Below are positions 1 to 10,247 of a DNA stretch of 64,000 nucleotides, one piece after another (position 1 is the first letter of the stretch; every line of letters begins with the position of its first letter). Below the pieces are notes generated by a model. That model made no database searches and was not told the DNA's origin. It worked only from the letters and a program-made list of their open reading frames with translations. The stretch lies in NCBI GenBank assembly GCA_965229305.1, contig CBDDIZ010000027.1:62001-126000 (forward strand), in the 5' to 3' direction. This DNA is from JALHNI01 sp965229305. Lineage in GTDB: Bacteria > Acidobacteriota > Terriglobia > Bryobacterales > Bryobacteraceae. Both the position numbers and the translations under genes were made by a program.

Positions 1-3000
1 GGCGGATAGAGGACCTTCTGTCCCATTTCGGCGGCCAGGTCCGACATGAACGGATAGTCCGAGACGGTGGCGTTCAGCGTGCGGAGCGGCGAGATGACAA
101 ACAGCACGGGCTCCATCAGCTTGCCGCGCGGATTCGCTCCCAGGTTCGCTTCCGGGTGATTGAAGATGGCCAGCAGCACGGCCTGTAAGTCGCCGCGGAC
201 GCCGTTGCCGTTGTTGATGAAGGCGTTGGCCACGGTGCTGATGTAGCCGGGGCTGGGGTTGGAGGTCACCAACTGCGTGATCAGCGAGCGAGCCACAAAG
301 GGTGGCACGTTCGGGTGCTGGAAGATGGTGTCGAGGGCGAGGTCCAGGTCCTGTTTGGCGGTGCGGCCGGGGCCGAAGTTCACGCCCAGGAACTGCTTCG
401 CCGTGACGTCATGGAAGCGCTCCACGGCTTCCATCGGCACGCGCCAGTTGTCGCTGGCCGTGTTGGTGGGAACGCTGGTGGCGTTGCCGTCGCCGAAGGT
501 CCAGCCGGTGAACAGGCGGGCCAGCGCCTTCACGTCGTCCTCGGTGTAGCTTTCGGCAGTTTGTTCGCTGCCGTCGTTGTTGAGCCGATGCGGCGTCATG
601 GTGAACAACTGCATCAGTTCGCGAGGATAGTTCTCGTTGGCCGGCCCATTGGTGACGGCTTCGCTCTTGCTGTTCAGCATGTTGAGGAAGCGGCCCATGG
701 CGGGGTTCAGCGTCATGTCGGTCATCAGATCCCGATAGTTGCCGAAGGCCCGATTCATGAAGATGCGGTAGTAGGTGATGGTGGCGTCAGGACGATTCAC
801 GTCGGCCGCATTCACGGCCCAGATCTTGGAGAGGGCGAAGGCGACGCGCTGCCGCAACTGGTCGTTGCCGGAGAGCGCCAGGCGCATGAAGTATTCCTGC
901 ACGTCTTCCACGGAGTTGCCGTAGAGCGAATCCGGATAGACGGAGGGCGCCTGATTGAACTGCTCCTGCAGATAGGCGGCGCGACCGATGCTCTTGACGC
1001 GATCGACGTCGCCGGGGCGCGGCCCCCAGGAGGTCTGCCGCACGAGGCGGAAGGCCGAGAGCGTCGCCGGATCCGGGGCCGGCGCGGGGCCGGAGGGAGT
1101 GGCGAACACTTCTTCCGAGCGCTGACCCTCGCCGCTCGAGTTCACCGCGGCCAGGCGATAGAAGTAGCCGGTGCCGTTGGTGACGCCCGTGTCGACATAG
1201 GACGTGCCGACGATGTCCGATACCGCCGGTCCCGTGCCATACGTGTTCGCTGCGGTGCCGCGATAGAGGCGATAGCTGGTGGCAGTGGGCACGGCGGCCC
1301 AGGTGAACGTCACGCGGCCGTCGCCGCCCGTCGCCGAGATCAGCGGACGGCCGGGCGCCGTTTGCGGCGCGGTGCTCGCTTCAGTCGACATCGGTCCCGT
1401 GCCGCCCGTGTTGACGGCGGCCACTTTGTAGAAGTAAGTGGTGCCGTTCGTCAGACCGGTGTTGGTGTAAGTGAGCGCCGTGACGTTGGTGGCGATCGGC
1501 GTGGTGCCCTGGCCGTTGCTGGCGGTGCCGCGGTAGATGGTGTAGCTGGTGGCGCCGGTGACGGCCTGCCAACTGAGCACAATGCGCTGGTTGCCGGCCG
1601 TCGCGGTCAAGCCGGCGGGCGCCGTGGTGGGTGCTTCGGCTGCCGGGCGGGCCGAAGCCTCATTCGAGACCGGACCGGTGCCGGCGCTGTTCACTGCGCG
1701 GACCTTATAGAAGTACGTGGTGCCGTTGGTGAGGCCGGTGTTCGTATAAGTGGCCGCGGTGACGTTGGTTGCCACCGGCGTGCCCGATTGTCCGTTCGTG
1801 GCCGTGCCACGGTAGATGTTGTAAGTGGTGGCGCCGGTGACAGGCGTCCAGGTGAGCACCACCTGCTGATTGCCGCCGGTGGCGGTCAAGCCCGTGGGAG
1901 CTACCGGAACTGTTACTGGCGGAGGCGGCGCAATCGGCGTCGCCGATGCTTCATTCGACGGGTTGCCGGCGCCGGCGGTGTTGACGGCGCGGACCTTGTA
2001 GAAGTAAGTGGTGCCGTTGGTAAGGCCTGTGTTCGAGTACGTGGTGCCGGTGAGATTGGTCGCAACTGGGGTGGTGCTTTGCCCATTGGCCGCAGTGCCG
2101 CGATAGACGTTATAGGTGGTGGCGCCGGAAACGGCCTGCCAGGTGAGATTCACCGTGGCGTTGCCAGCCGTCGCACTCAGGCTGCTGGGCGCGCCGGGCG
2201 GAGTGGGCGTGGGCGTACCGGCCGAAGGCGTGGCGGAGGCTTCATTCGAAGCATTGCCGGAGCCCGCGCTGTTCACGGCTTTCACTTTGTAGAAATAAGT
2301 GGTGCCGTTGGTGAGGCCGGAGTTGACGTAGCTCGTGGCGGTGACATTCGTAGCGACGGGCGTGGAGCTTTGACCGTTCGTGGCGGTGCCGCGATAGACG
2401 TTGTAGCTGGTAGCGCCGGAAACCTTCTGCCAGCTTAGCGTTACCTGGGCGTTGCCCGGAGTCGCGGTGAGGTTCGCCGGGGTGCCGGGCGTGGTGGTGG
2501 GATCGGTGGGTGGCGCCGTGGTGGTGGTGACCGGCGTGAGGCGCGCATCGGCCCAGTCGGCGACGTCCATCGAGGTGCCGTCGCCCGAGTCCGTTAGCTT
2601 CAGGACGAGGTCGCTCTTGCCTTTGACGTCAAGTGAAATCGGCTGGCCCGGCATGCCCCCACGCAGAATGTCCGACTTATAGATCATGACGCCGCCGCTC
2701 CAGACTTCGAAGATGGCCGAGCCACGGCCGAGGGCGGTGTCGTCGATGCCGATGACCGCCAGGAAGCGCTCGTACTTCTTGTCGAGGTTGTACTTCACTT
2801 CGGCCGTGGGAAAAGTCCCAAGGCCTTTGTTGTAAGTCTGGCTGCGAAGGCTGAAGAAGGCTGGAACACGGGCGCCGGTGGAGGCGGCGACCGGGCGATC
2901 CTTTTGCGGTTCGCCGCGGCCGTTAACCGCGGAGGTCCAGGTGAGGTCGCTGAGGTAGACGTTGCCTTCGCCGCCTTCGAAGCGGGCATCGGCCCAATCG

Positions 3001-3929
3001 GCGTGGTCGTAGCTCATCCCGTCGCCGCCGTCGGTGACGATGAGCTTCAGTTCCTTGGCGCCAGCGAGGGGAACGATGAGGGCGAGGCCCGGATCGGTGC
3101 CGCGCATCATCGGGCTCTGGAACTTCATGACCCCGTCGAGCCAGACCTCGAAGATGACGCTGCCGGAGGCGGAGACTTCTTCGTCTAGGCCCACGACGGT
3201 CTTGAAGACTTCCCACTTGGGATCGATGGCCAGCTTCAACTCGGAGCGGGCGTGGACGCCGATGCCGCGGGCGTAGCTGTGGTCGCCGATCTTGAGGGTG
3301 CGGCCGTCGCTGGCGCCTTGCTCGCCGTTGGAGCGGTCCCGTTCCATAGGCCCGTAGCCATTGACGGAGGCCGTTAACGTTTGGTCGCTGAGCCAGGCTC
3401 TCGTAGTGATGAGGGGGGCCGTGAGGGGAACGATCGCGGTGGGAGACAGGCGACTTTGCGGTACCACCTGTTCACCCTGGCCAGGGTAAGACCAGAGTAA
3501 CTTGATCACCGACTTACCGCTGTTGTCGTAATACTCGAGCTGGATGTTGTACTTCTGACCGGCCACCAGCGTGATGGGCGGGCTCTGGTCGCGCGTGTCG
3601 CTGTGATTCATCCAGCGGCCGATGATCTGTTTGCCATCCACCCACAGGCGGACGCCGTCGTCCGAGCGCGTAGCAAACGTGATGGGACCGCTCACCGGCG
3701 CTTCAATCTGCCCGCTCCAACGTACCGAGAAGGCGTCGGCCGGAACCCCATTGGCCGGGGCATTCTCACCCCATTCGAAGTTTACAGTTGTGTCTACGCG
3801 GGAGAGCGCAACCGGCCCGGTGAGTGTCGTGTTCGGAAAGTAGTCACCTTTCAAGCCAGTACCCGCCTGACCGAATAGCAGTGCGGGTAGCACCCAAAGT
3901 CCGTAGATCGTTAGTTTTTTTATGGACAT
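1..3929 (-). CDS. Secreted PA14/NPCBM/FnIII/DUF1800 protein (C-terminus beyond window)
   Basis: The reverse strand is open from an ATG at 3929 to the left edge, about 1309 codons, with no stop in the window. The N-terminus is a signal peptide (MSIKKLTIYGLWVLPALLFG). Next come a PA14-like domain (about residues 25-165, with SDDGVRLWVDG), two NPCBM-like carbohydrate-binding modules (about 175-305 and 320-455, each with a GDGxSxDxADWADAR ending), five fibronectin type III repeats (about 475-950), and a DUF1800 domain that begins near residue 955 (AFRLVRQTSWGPRPGD, then NYPRELMQLFTM). A GAGAGGGA ribosome site sits about 4 nt upstream of the ATG. DUF1800 proteins are usually partnered by a DUF1501 protein. 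The role is inferred to be extracellular polysaccharide binding or processing, and the enzymatic activity is unknown. Confidence 0.85.
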   Translation of the reverse strand, partial: MSIKKLTIYGLWVLPALLFGQAGTGLKGDYFPNTTLTGPVALSRVDTTVNFEWGENAPANGVPADAFSVRWSGQIEAPVSGPITFATRSDDGVRLWVDGKQIIGRWMNHSDTRDQSPPITLVAGQKYNIQLEYYDNSGKSVIKLLWSYPGQGEQVVPQSRLSPTAIVPLTAPLITTRAWLSDQTLTASVNGYGPMERDRSNGEQGASDGRTLKIGDHSYARGIGVHARSELKLAIDPKWEVFKTVVGLDEEVSASGSVIFEVWLDGVMKFQSPMMRGTDPGLALIVPLAGAKELKLIVTDGGDGMSYDHADWADARFEGGEGNVYLSDLTWTSAVNGRGEPQKDRPVAASTGARVPAFFSLRSQTYNKGLGTFPTAEVKYNLDKKYERFLAVIGIDDTALGRGSAIFEVWSGGVMIYKSDILRGGMPGQPISLDVKGKSDLVLKLTDSGDGTSMDVADWADARLTPVTTTTAPPTDPTTTPGTPANLTATPGNAQVTLSWQKVSGATSYNVYRGTATNGQSSTPVATNVTATSYVNSGLTNGTTYFYKVKAVNSAGSGNASNEASATPSAGTPTPTPPGAPSSLSATAGNATVNLTWQAVSGATTYNVYRGTAANGQSTTPVATNLTGTTYSNTGLTNGTTYFYKVRAVNTAGAGNPSNEASATPIAPPPPVTVPVAPTGLTATGGNQQVVLTWTPVTGATTYNIYRGTATNGQSGTPVATNVTAATYTNTGLTNGTTYFYKVRAVNSAGTGPVSNEASARPAAEAPTTAPAGLTATAGNQRIVLSWQAVTGATSYTIYRGTASNGQGTTPIATNVTALTYTNTGLTNGTTYFYKVAAVNTGGTGPMSTEASTAPQTAPGRPLISATGGDGRVTFTWAAVPTATSYRLYRGTAANTYGTGPAVSDIVGTSYVDTGVTNGTGYFYRLAAVNSSGEGQRSEEVFATPSGPAPAPDPATLSAFRLVRQTSWGPRPGDVDRVKSIGRAAYLQEQFNQAPSVYPDSLYGNSVEDVQEYFMRLALSGNDQLRQRVAFALSKIWAVNAADVNRPDATITYYRIFMNRAFGNYRDLMTDMTLNPAMGRFLNMLNSKSEAVTNGPANENYPRELMQLFTMTPHRLNNDGSEQTAESYTEDDVKALARLFTGWTFGDGNATSVPTNTASDNWRVPMEAVERFHDVTAKQFLGVNFGPGRTAKQDLDLALDTIFQHPNVPPFVARSLITQLVTSNPSPGYISTVANAFINNGNGVRGDLQAVLLAIFNHPEANLGANPRGKLMEPVLFVISPLRTLNATVSDYPFMSDLAAEMGQKVLYP
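1090..2500 (-). repeat. Five tandem FnIII-encoding repeats
   Basis: Five in-frame repeats of about 270-303 bp lie in the DUF1800 gene. Each carries a copy of the segment encoding TNGTTYFYKV or a close variant (on the + strand, near 1168, 1440, 1711, 2010 and 2313). Each has the FnIII pattern WxxVxGATxYxxYRG then NxAGxGxxSxEA. The middle copies are the most alike at DNA level, which suggests recent duplication or gene conversion. They probably act as spacers between the sugar-binding modules and DUF1800. Confidence 0.85.
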
Positions 3930-4382
3930 AGTTTCCCTCTCAGGTTTAGCCAGCGTAAGCGGACATGGGACTTTCCTCAATTAGGGAAGCCGAGCATTCT
4001 CGTGGCCCGGCGGTACTTAAGTGAAGAGTGGGCAACCGGAATGATTACCCAGTAAGTGCAGGCCGTCAGGGTGCGCAGCGGGGAACTGCGGGTCAACGCC
4101 AACACGTTGATTCCCGATCCGCAAAAGCCTCGGTAAGCTTCGACGCAAGACAGCCCTAAGGTGGAAGTAAACTGTCGCGGGAAGCGCAACGAAGTAACTA
4201 ATTTTAAATGACTTAGAGTACTATACTCCCTATGCGTGGCTTAAGCGGAACGGATGGGGGTAAGTACTATGGATGCGGGAGAAGAATTGTTAGAAGAGTG
4301 AGGTTTTGGTTCTACGGAAAGCGCGGAGGAGGGCGGCGGGAGGGGAAGAGTCGACTTAGTTCGTTCCGGTACTGCAAACGCA
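3930..4382. other. Non-coding region upstream of the DUF1800 gene
   Basis: About 450 bp without a convincing gene. It should hold the promoter and a long leader for the reverse-strand DUF1800 gene. Short ORFs on both strands (for example 3977-4189 minus and 4232-4429 plus) look random: they lack a ribosome site or recognisable composition, and one runs into the gap terminator. The base composition is less GC-rich than the flanks, especially at 4195-4235. A potentially structured element lies at 4081-4115. Confidence 0.5.
4081..4115 (-). promoter_or_regulatory. Possible structured leader element
   Basis: An outer GGGAA/TTCCC pair (4081-4085 with 4111-4115) encloses an inner TCAACG/CGTTGA stem (4093-4098 with 4105-4110, 6-nt loop). 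It lies about 150 bp upstream of the DUF1800 start. It matches no riboswitch class I can recognise. It may be a leader hairpin or an operator, or chance. Confidence 0.25.
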
Positions 4383-4414
4383 AAACAGCCGCGCCCCGAA
4401 AGGCGCGGCTGTTT
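4383..4414 (-). terminator. Rho-independent terminator of gap
   Basis: A perfect 13-bp stem (4383-4395 with 4402-4414) with a 6-nt loop lies 23 bp past the gap stop codon. On the minus strand the stem is followed by a U-rich tract (TTTTGCGTTT). Confidence 0.85.
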
Positions 4415-4437
4415 AACAGGTGTAACTGAAACCCGAG

Positions 4438-5445
<1,008 letters not shown>

Positions 5446-5539
5446 TTTTGTGCTTGGAAACTCCTGGAAACTTAAAGGTTAGATTTCAGCGTAGCAGGTA
5501 CGGCTACAGTGCCGCATGACGGCGGTTTAATATGGAAGC

Positions 5540-5770
5540 ATGCCGATGTATGAGTATCGCTGTCCGGAGTGTGACAAACGGTTTGAGAAACTGCGCCGGA
5601 TGTCGGAGGCGGAGCAACCGATTGAATGTCCCCAATGCGCGGCGAAGACGCCCTCGCGGCAGTTGTCCGGTTTCGCCGCGGTAGGCGCCGGCGGCGGCAA
5701 TGACATGCCGATGGGTTGCGGCAAGATGGGCTGCGGTCCGGGCGGTTGCGGAGCCGGCTGGAAGAACTAG
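5540..5770 (+). CDS. FmdB-family zinc ribbon protein
   Basis: A 76-aa protein that begins MPMYEYRCPECDKRFE, the classic FmdB start, with a treble-clef or zinc-ribbon knuckle formed by CPEC (9-12) and CPQC (about 35-38). The tail is rich in Gly, Met and Cys (GCGKMGCGPGGCGAG), a low-complexity end common in this family and possibly metal-binding. The function is unproven; FmdB was named as a putative regulator of formamidase, and most homologues are uncharacterised. It is divergent from gap and has no obvious operon partner. Confidence 0.85.
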   Translation: MPMYEYRCPECDKRFEKLRRMSEAEQPIECPQCAAKTPSRQLSGFAAVGAGGGNDMPMGCGKMGCGPGGCGAGWKN

Positions 5771-6048
5771 GGTTCCGGAGCGAACCCAATTCCGCTGGGG
5801 GACTTGTGCTTTCTTGCGTTTGGCGAGAGTCCTCCCAATTTCAGGATAACCGGCCGCGCCAAGCCGCCGGCCCCGCGAACGGGGCTAAATCCTTGATTCA
5901 AGAGCGTTTTTCTTTCTGGCTAAAGGTGGGACGGCTGGTACCTCCAGGGTAGGTTTTGGAGTACTAGGGCCGCTTCCCGAGTGCCAAAATGTTCGGTACC
6001 ATTTGGGGATCACGCCCACGCCCGCCGTGCTCTTAATCTGAGGTGGAC

Positions 6049-6264
6049 ATGCAGCACCGAACTGGCGAAATCATCCGGATGAATGAAGTTTTGGGAGTGG
6101 GTTACGTCCGTGACCCGTTTGCCCGGGAACTGTTTCCCTTCCGCGTGGCGGAGACGCAACGGCCGATCCGGGAAGGCGACGCCGTGACGTTCGTGGTGGA
6201 ACGGGACTGGGCCCGGTCGCTCGCCGTGGTGGAAGCCGCGCGCGCCCACGCCGCCAGCGCCTAA
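6049..6264 (+). CDS. Small cold-shock-like (OB-fold) protein
   Basis: A 71-aa protein starting MQHRTGEIIRMNEVLGVGYV. The pattern GEI-x(8)-GVGYVRD, then a Phe-rich stretch (LFPF) and REGDAVTFVVERD, follows the five-strand plan of cold-shock domains (GxVKWFN, GFI, GxxVxFxVE), but the RNP motifs are degenerate. The ATG at 6049 is preferred over the in-frame GTG at 6043 because GAGG at 6039-6042 is correctly spaced for it. It sits 31 bp before the M48 protease gene and may be co-transcribed with it. Nucleic-acid binding is inferred from fold resemblance only. Confidence 0.6.
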   Translation: MQHRTGEIIRMNEVLGVGYVRDPFARELFPFRVAETQRPIREGDAVTFVVERDWARSLAVVEAARAHAASA

Positions 6265-6295
6265 AGTCTTTAGTTTCTGTAACCGATGATTCCGC

Positions 6296-7549
6296 ATGGC
6301 AACTTTGCCGGCGGTGATTCTGTTGGGGCTCGACGAAGCGGCCTTAGTGGCGCTGATGACCCTGGCCGTCGCCACCGTCATTGTGCTCGCCCTGCCCCCG
6401 GCGCTCGCGTTATGGTGCGCCCGCCGACAGCGGCGGAACGGCCGGTTGGACGAAGAGGGCGATTGGGCGTCGCAGGTGGAGCGGATCTGCTGGGTCCTGT
6501 GGCTCGCGCTCGAACGGTACGTAGATCTGCAGGGTGCCTTTTATGAAGCCTTTCCCGCCGTGGGGCGCTTCGGCGCGCTGATGCTGGTGGGCTTGCTTCC
6601 TGGGTTGGCGTCGATGCTGGCGAGTTGGCTGATCTGGTTTCGCATTCCCTCCCGCTACAGTTCGCCCGCCCCGACGCTGGGCAATTTTCTCGCACGCGAA
6701 TTCGATTCCGCGGCCGCCTCCCTCTACTTCCCCTTCATGCTCTCGACGCTCGGCTTTTCGCCGCCGGCGAACCGGATGGTGGCCTATAACCTGGCCTTCG
6801 CCGTCACCGGGTTGGGGATTCTCATGTTCAGTCTGGCCTCCACGCGGCGCCTGCTGACGCCGGCCGCACTCGACTCCGGCGACCTGTTTGACCGGGCGAT
6901 GGCGCTGGCCAGCCGCGCCGGCACGCGCATTCGCGCCTTGCGGGTGGTGGAAGACGACGGCGCGCGCGCGCCGAACGCTTACGCCATGCGGGGCCGGCGC
7001 ATCGGCATCTCCGCCGAATACGTCCGCGAAATGCCTCCCGACCAGGTGGACGCGACGATCGCCCACGAGATTGCGCACGTCCGCCATCGGGACCTGTTAG
7101 GCCTCTACCTGACGGCGGTGGTGCTGATGCTGCTGGCGAACCCGATTCTGTCGCGACTGCTCGAGCCGATGCTGCATCCGGCTTGGCTGGTGGTGCCGCA
7201 TTCGCTGTGCCTGCTGCTGGGCGCGGCGAAGTTCATGCGCCGCTGCGAGTACCGGGCGGACGCGCTGGCGGCGGATCTGACGAGTCCGGAGACCGAGGTG
7301 CGCGCGCTGTGTTCGATGTACCGGCTGTCGCGGAATCTGGTGACCAATCACCCCTTGCTCGAGATCTTTTCGAGCCATCCGTCGCTGGTGAACCGCGCGC
7401 GAGCGGTGGCTCGCCACAGCGGCCAGACCAGCGACTGGCTGCGCGCGATCCTGCTGGACGAATGGAGCCGGCTGGAGATTGGCGACGATTTGCGGGCGCT
7501 GGCGGCGGTGAATCTGCCGGTTCCGGTCCGCACGCCGACACTCAGCTAG
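6296..7549 (+). CDS. M48-family membrane zinc metalloprotease
   Basis: A 417-aa integral membrane peptidase of the M48 (HtpX/Ste24-like) family. An N-terminal membrane segment (about residues 5-40) is followed by further hydrophobic spans (about 93-115 and 163-182). The zinc site HEIAH is at 257-261, and hydrophobic segments follow at about 267-310. The third ligand lies in CEYRADALAA, with the ExxxD arrangement of M48 enzymes. Such enzymes degrade misfolded membrane proteins or process lipidated peptides; the substrate here is unknown. The start lacks a strong ribosome site, so the exact N-terminus is uncertain by a few residues. Confidence 0.85.
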   Translation: MATLPAVILLGLDEAALVALMTLAVATVIVLALPPALALWCARRQRRNGRLDEEGDWASQVERICWVLWLALERYVDLQGAFYEAFPAVGRFGALMLVGLLPGLASMLASWLIWFRIPSRYSSPAPTLGNFLAREFDSAAASLYFPFMLSTLGFSPPANRMVAYNLAFAVTGLGILMFSLASTRRLLTPAALDSGDLFDRAMALASRAGTRIRALRVVEDDGARAPNAYAMRGRRIGISAEYVREMPPDQVDATIAHEIAHVRHRDLLGLYLTAVVLMLLANPILSRLLEPMLHPAWLVVPHSLCLLLGAAKFMRRCEYRADALAADLTSPETEVRALCSMYRLSRNLVTNHPLLEIFSSHPSLVNRARAVARHSGQTSDWLRAILLDEWSRLEIGDDLRALAAVNLPVPVRTPTLS

Positions 7550-7616
7550 TCCCCGCGATCCGATCCCGCTGCTATCCTAAAAGGCGAAGAAATTAGCCTC
7601 TAGGAGCATCGATTCC

Positions 7617-8888
7617 ATGTCTGAAGACCTCTCCCGCCGCAACCTGGTCAAAGCGGCCGCTCTGGCGGCTGGTCCGGCGGTTGTTTCCGCGCTCGGCCAG
7701 AACAGCAAGCTCAAGATCGGCTTTGTCGGGGTGGGTGGCCGCGGCTACTACCTGATGGAGCGCATGTACGTGGGCAGCAAAGAGACCGTCGAAGTGGTCG
7801 GCGTTTGCGATACCTACGAGGGCAACAAGAATCGCGCGAAGGATCGCGTGCAGTCGATGGGCGGCAACACACCGAAGACGTACGTCGACTACCAGGAACT
7901 GCTGGCGGATCCGTCGGTGGACGTGGTGTTCATCGCGACGCCCGAGCATCTGCACCATTCGATGGCCCTGGCGGCCTTGAAGGCCAAGAAGCACGTCTAT
8001 CTCGAGAAGCCGATCGCGCATACGATCGAAGAAGGCGCCGAGATTGTGGCGGCGGCCGAGAAGTCCGGCAAGCTGGTGCAGGTGGGCACGCAGAATCGCT
8101 CCAATTCGCTCTACATCAAGGCGAAGGAGATGGTGGACAAGGGCATGATCGGCGAAGTGCATTACGTGCGCGCCTTCTGGTATCGCAACTCGACGGAGGA
8201 CAATCCGTCCTGGCGCTATGCGATTCCCGCCGACACCAACGAGCAGAATACGGACTGGAAGCGCTTCGTCGGCCCGGCCAAGATGCGCCCGTTCGACAAG
8301 CAGCGTTACTTCCAGTGGCGCCTCTATTCGGACTATTCGAGCGGCATCTCCACCGACCTGCTGGTGCACCAGACCGACATCACCAACTTCGTTTGCGGCA
8401 AGACCGAGCCGCTCTCCTGCGTCGCCTCCGGCGGCATTTACCGGTGGACGGCCGCTAACGACGATCGCGAAGTGAACGACTGCCTGTCGGCCATCTACGA
8501 GTACCCGGGCAAGTTCCACATCAACTACTCCTGCTACTTCGGCAACGAGAACTTTGGCTACGGCGAGCAGTTCATGGGCAATGAAGGCACGATCGAAGTG
8601 CTGAATCGCCAGTCCATCATCTTCACGCCGGAGACGTTCCGCGGGAAAGCGCCGGCGCATGTGGCCGCGCGCAAGGCGGAACGCATCGACATGCCGGGCA
8701 ACGACAACAAGGCCGTGGAAGCGCACATCCGCAATCTGCTGGAGGCGATCCAGGGCAAGGCGAAGTTGACTACGCCGCCCAAGATGGGCCAGCAGGCGGC
8801 GATCGGCGGCCATCTGGCCACCATGTCGCTCAAGACCAACAAGAAGATCCTGTGGGATGAGAGGACGCAGAAGTATCGCAACGCTTAG
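7617..8888 (+). CDS. Tat-exported Gfo/Idh/MocA-family oxidoreductase
   Basis: A 423-aa NAD(P)-dependent oxidoreductase. The N-terminus SRRNLVKAAALAAG is a twin-arginine signal, so the enzyme is probably exported with its cofactor bound. The Rossmann motif GFVGVGGRG lies near residues 35-43, and the family signature EKPIAH near 135-140 includes the conserved EKP lysine. The C-terminal half matches the Gfo/Idh/MocA substrate-binding domain. Family members act on sugars, inositols or glycosides; the substrate cannot be read from sequence. A good ribosome site (TAGGAG) precedes the ATG. The gene is single and closed by a terminator at 8907-8941. Confidence 0.9.
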   Translation: MSEDLSRRNLVKAAALAAGPAVVSALGQNSKLKIGFVGVGGRGYYLMERMYVGSKETVEVVGVCDTYEGNKNRAKDRVQSMGGNTPKTYVDYQELLADPSVDVVFIATPEHLHHSMALAALKAKKHVYLEKPIAHTIEEGAEIVAAAEKSGKLVQVGTQNRSNSLYIKAKEMVDKGMIGEVHYVRAFWYRNSTEDNPSWRYAIPADTNEQNTDWKRFVGPAKMRPFDKQRYFQWRLYSDYSSGISTDLLVHQTDITNFVCGKTEPLSCVASGGIYRWTAANDDREVNDCLSAIYEYPGKFHINYSCYFGNENFGYGEQFMGNEGTIEVLNRQSIIFTPETFRGKAPAHVAARKAERIDMPGNDNKAVEAHIRNLLEAIQGKAKLTTPPKMGQQAAIGGHLATMSLKTNKKILWDERTQKYRNA

Positions 8889-8906
8889 TTCAAACGGAAG
8901 TTAAAG

Positions 8907-8941
8907 AAGGGTGCTTTCGCCGCGGCGAAGGCACCCTTTTT
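8907..8941. terminator. Bidirectional terminator between convergent genes
   Basis: The hairpin AAGGGTGC/GCACCCTT (8907-8914 with 8931-8938) extends inward through a TTCGC/GCGAA stem with one G-T wobble. TTTTT follows on the plus strand, and an A-rich stretch before it gives U residues on the minus strand. It sits between the oxidoreductase gene and the amidohydrolase operon, so it can serve both. Confidence 0.85.
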
Positions 8942-8950
8942 GCTTGGCGA

Positions 8951-10247
8951 TTAGGGGCGCGCCAGATACTTCTGGTAGAGCCGCGTTTGGCGGTTCTCGA
9001 GCGTGACGGGGTGACCCTGAATGAACATGTGCTTCACCTGGGTGCGCACTTCAAGCGGATCGCCATCGGCGAGGAACAGGTCCGCGGACTTGCCCACTTC
9101 GAGGGAGCCAGTGAAGGCGGCGGCGCCAAAGATCTCCGCGGCATCGACGGTGAGCGCGCGCCAGGCTGCGTCCATGGGCAAGCCATAGGCAACAGCGAAG
9201 GCGGCCTCAAAGGGCAGGTTGCGGGCGAACTGATTGTCATAGGTGGCGAAGGCGAACTTCACGCCTGCCTTATGCAACTCGCCGGGCAGCGAGTAGGCGG
9301 CGTCGTAGGCGTCGTCTTCGTCGAGCGGCAAATCGGTGGGCTGGCCGACCACGACGGGGATTTTCTTCTGCGCCAGGCGCGCGAGTTGGGCGCCCGGCTT
9401 GCGGACGTCGAAGAGCACGAGCCGCACTTTGTGCTTGTCGGCGAAGTCGATGGCATCGCGGATGTTCCGCTCACGCGGCGCGGAGATCAGCAGCGGCGTT
9501 TTGCCTTCAAGCACGGGGAGCATCGCTTCGAGTTGGACGTCCGGCAGGAAGGTAGGGACGCCGGACTTCTTCGCCAACTGATAGCGGCGCGCCTTCTCGA
9601 AGAACTCGTCGATCTTGCGCATCTCGGCTTCGTAACGGCGCTTGGCTTCGGCGTAAGGAATTTCGGTGCGTCCGGCGGGGAAGGCGAACGTGACGGTTTG
9701 GATGGCGGGGGAAGCGAACCATCATGCCGGCGCTGGGGACCATGCCGAGGTCCTCCCACGTCCAGCCATCGAGGCGCAGCAGCGCGGCCTGGCCGCGGAC
9801 GATGCTCTGGCCGGCCGTCGACGAGCCGGGTCCGCCGGCGGTGGCCATCGTGGCGGGCAAGGTGAGCGCGCCGGTGATGCCATTGGCCCGCGTGACGTAG
9901 ATGTGCTCAGACTCGGGATTCACGGCGACGATGGCGCGCACTTGCGGGATGAACTCGCCGATCTCGTTGGTGTCGTTGGTTTCGCGAACGCTGCCCACTT
10001 CGGAGAGGCCGATCTGCGTGGCGCAGTTGATCATGCCGGGGTAGACATGCAGACCCTTGGCGTCGATTACTTTGGCGTTCTTGGGCGCGGCGAGCTTGGC
10101 GCCCAGCGCGGCGATCTTGCCGTTTTCGATCAGCAGCGACGCATTGGCGATTTCCGGCCCGGTGACCGGATGGAGCGTCGCGTTGCGGATCAGGTACGAG
10201 TCCTGCGCGCCGGCGAGGGCGGCCAGGAACCAGAGACTCCACTTCAT
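8951..10247 (-). pseudogene. Amidohydrolase paralogue, frameshifted
   Basis: Two overlapping minus-strand frames (start at 10247; stop at 8951) together encode one amidohydrolase of about 431 aa. The first frame is good to FPR near 9703; the frame that continues correctly (FPAIQTVTFAFPAGRTEI) is one base off. Removing one G from the run at 9707-9711 restores a single ORF. The N-terminus is a signal peptide (MKWSLWFLAALAGAQ). The usual metal-binding HxH after the first beta strand is absent: the equivalent segment reads YPGMINCATQIG. The C-terminal SADLFLADGDPLE is typical of the family. It is the last gene of a three-gene operon, coupled by a 4-bp ATGA overlap. It may be intact if the indel is an error. 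Confidence 0.8.

Noticed and set aside
315..2438. 707-aa plus-strand ORF
   Set aside because: It is antisense to the FnIII/DUF1800 gene, and its Arg/Gly-rich sequence mirrors the repeats on the other strand.
3968..3978. GAGGAAAGTCC on the minus strand, as in RNase P RNA
   Set aside because: The rest of the RNase P core is absent, and a protein gene starts about 40 bp downstream.
3977..4189. 70-aa minus ORF in the DUF1800 leader
   Set aside because: No ribosome site and no family resemblance; likely chance.
4232..4429. 65-aa Arg/Lys-rich plus ORF
   Set aside because: Runs into the gap terminator hairpin, has no ribosome site and resembles nothing known.
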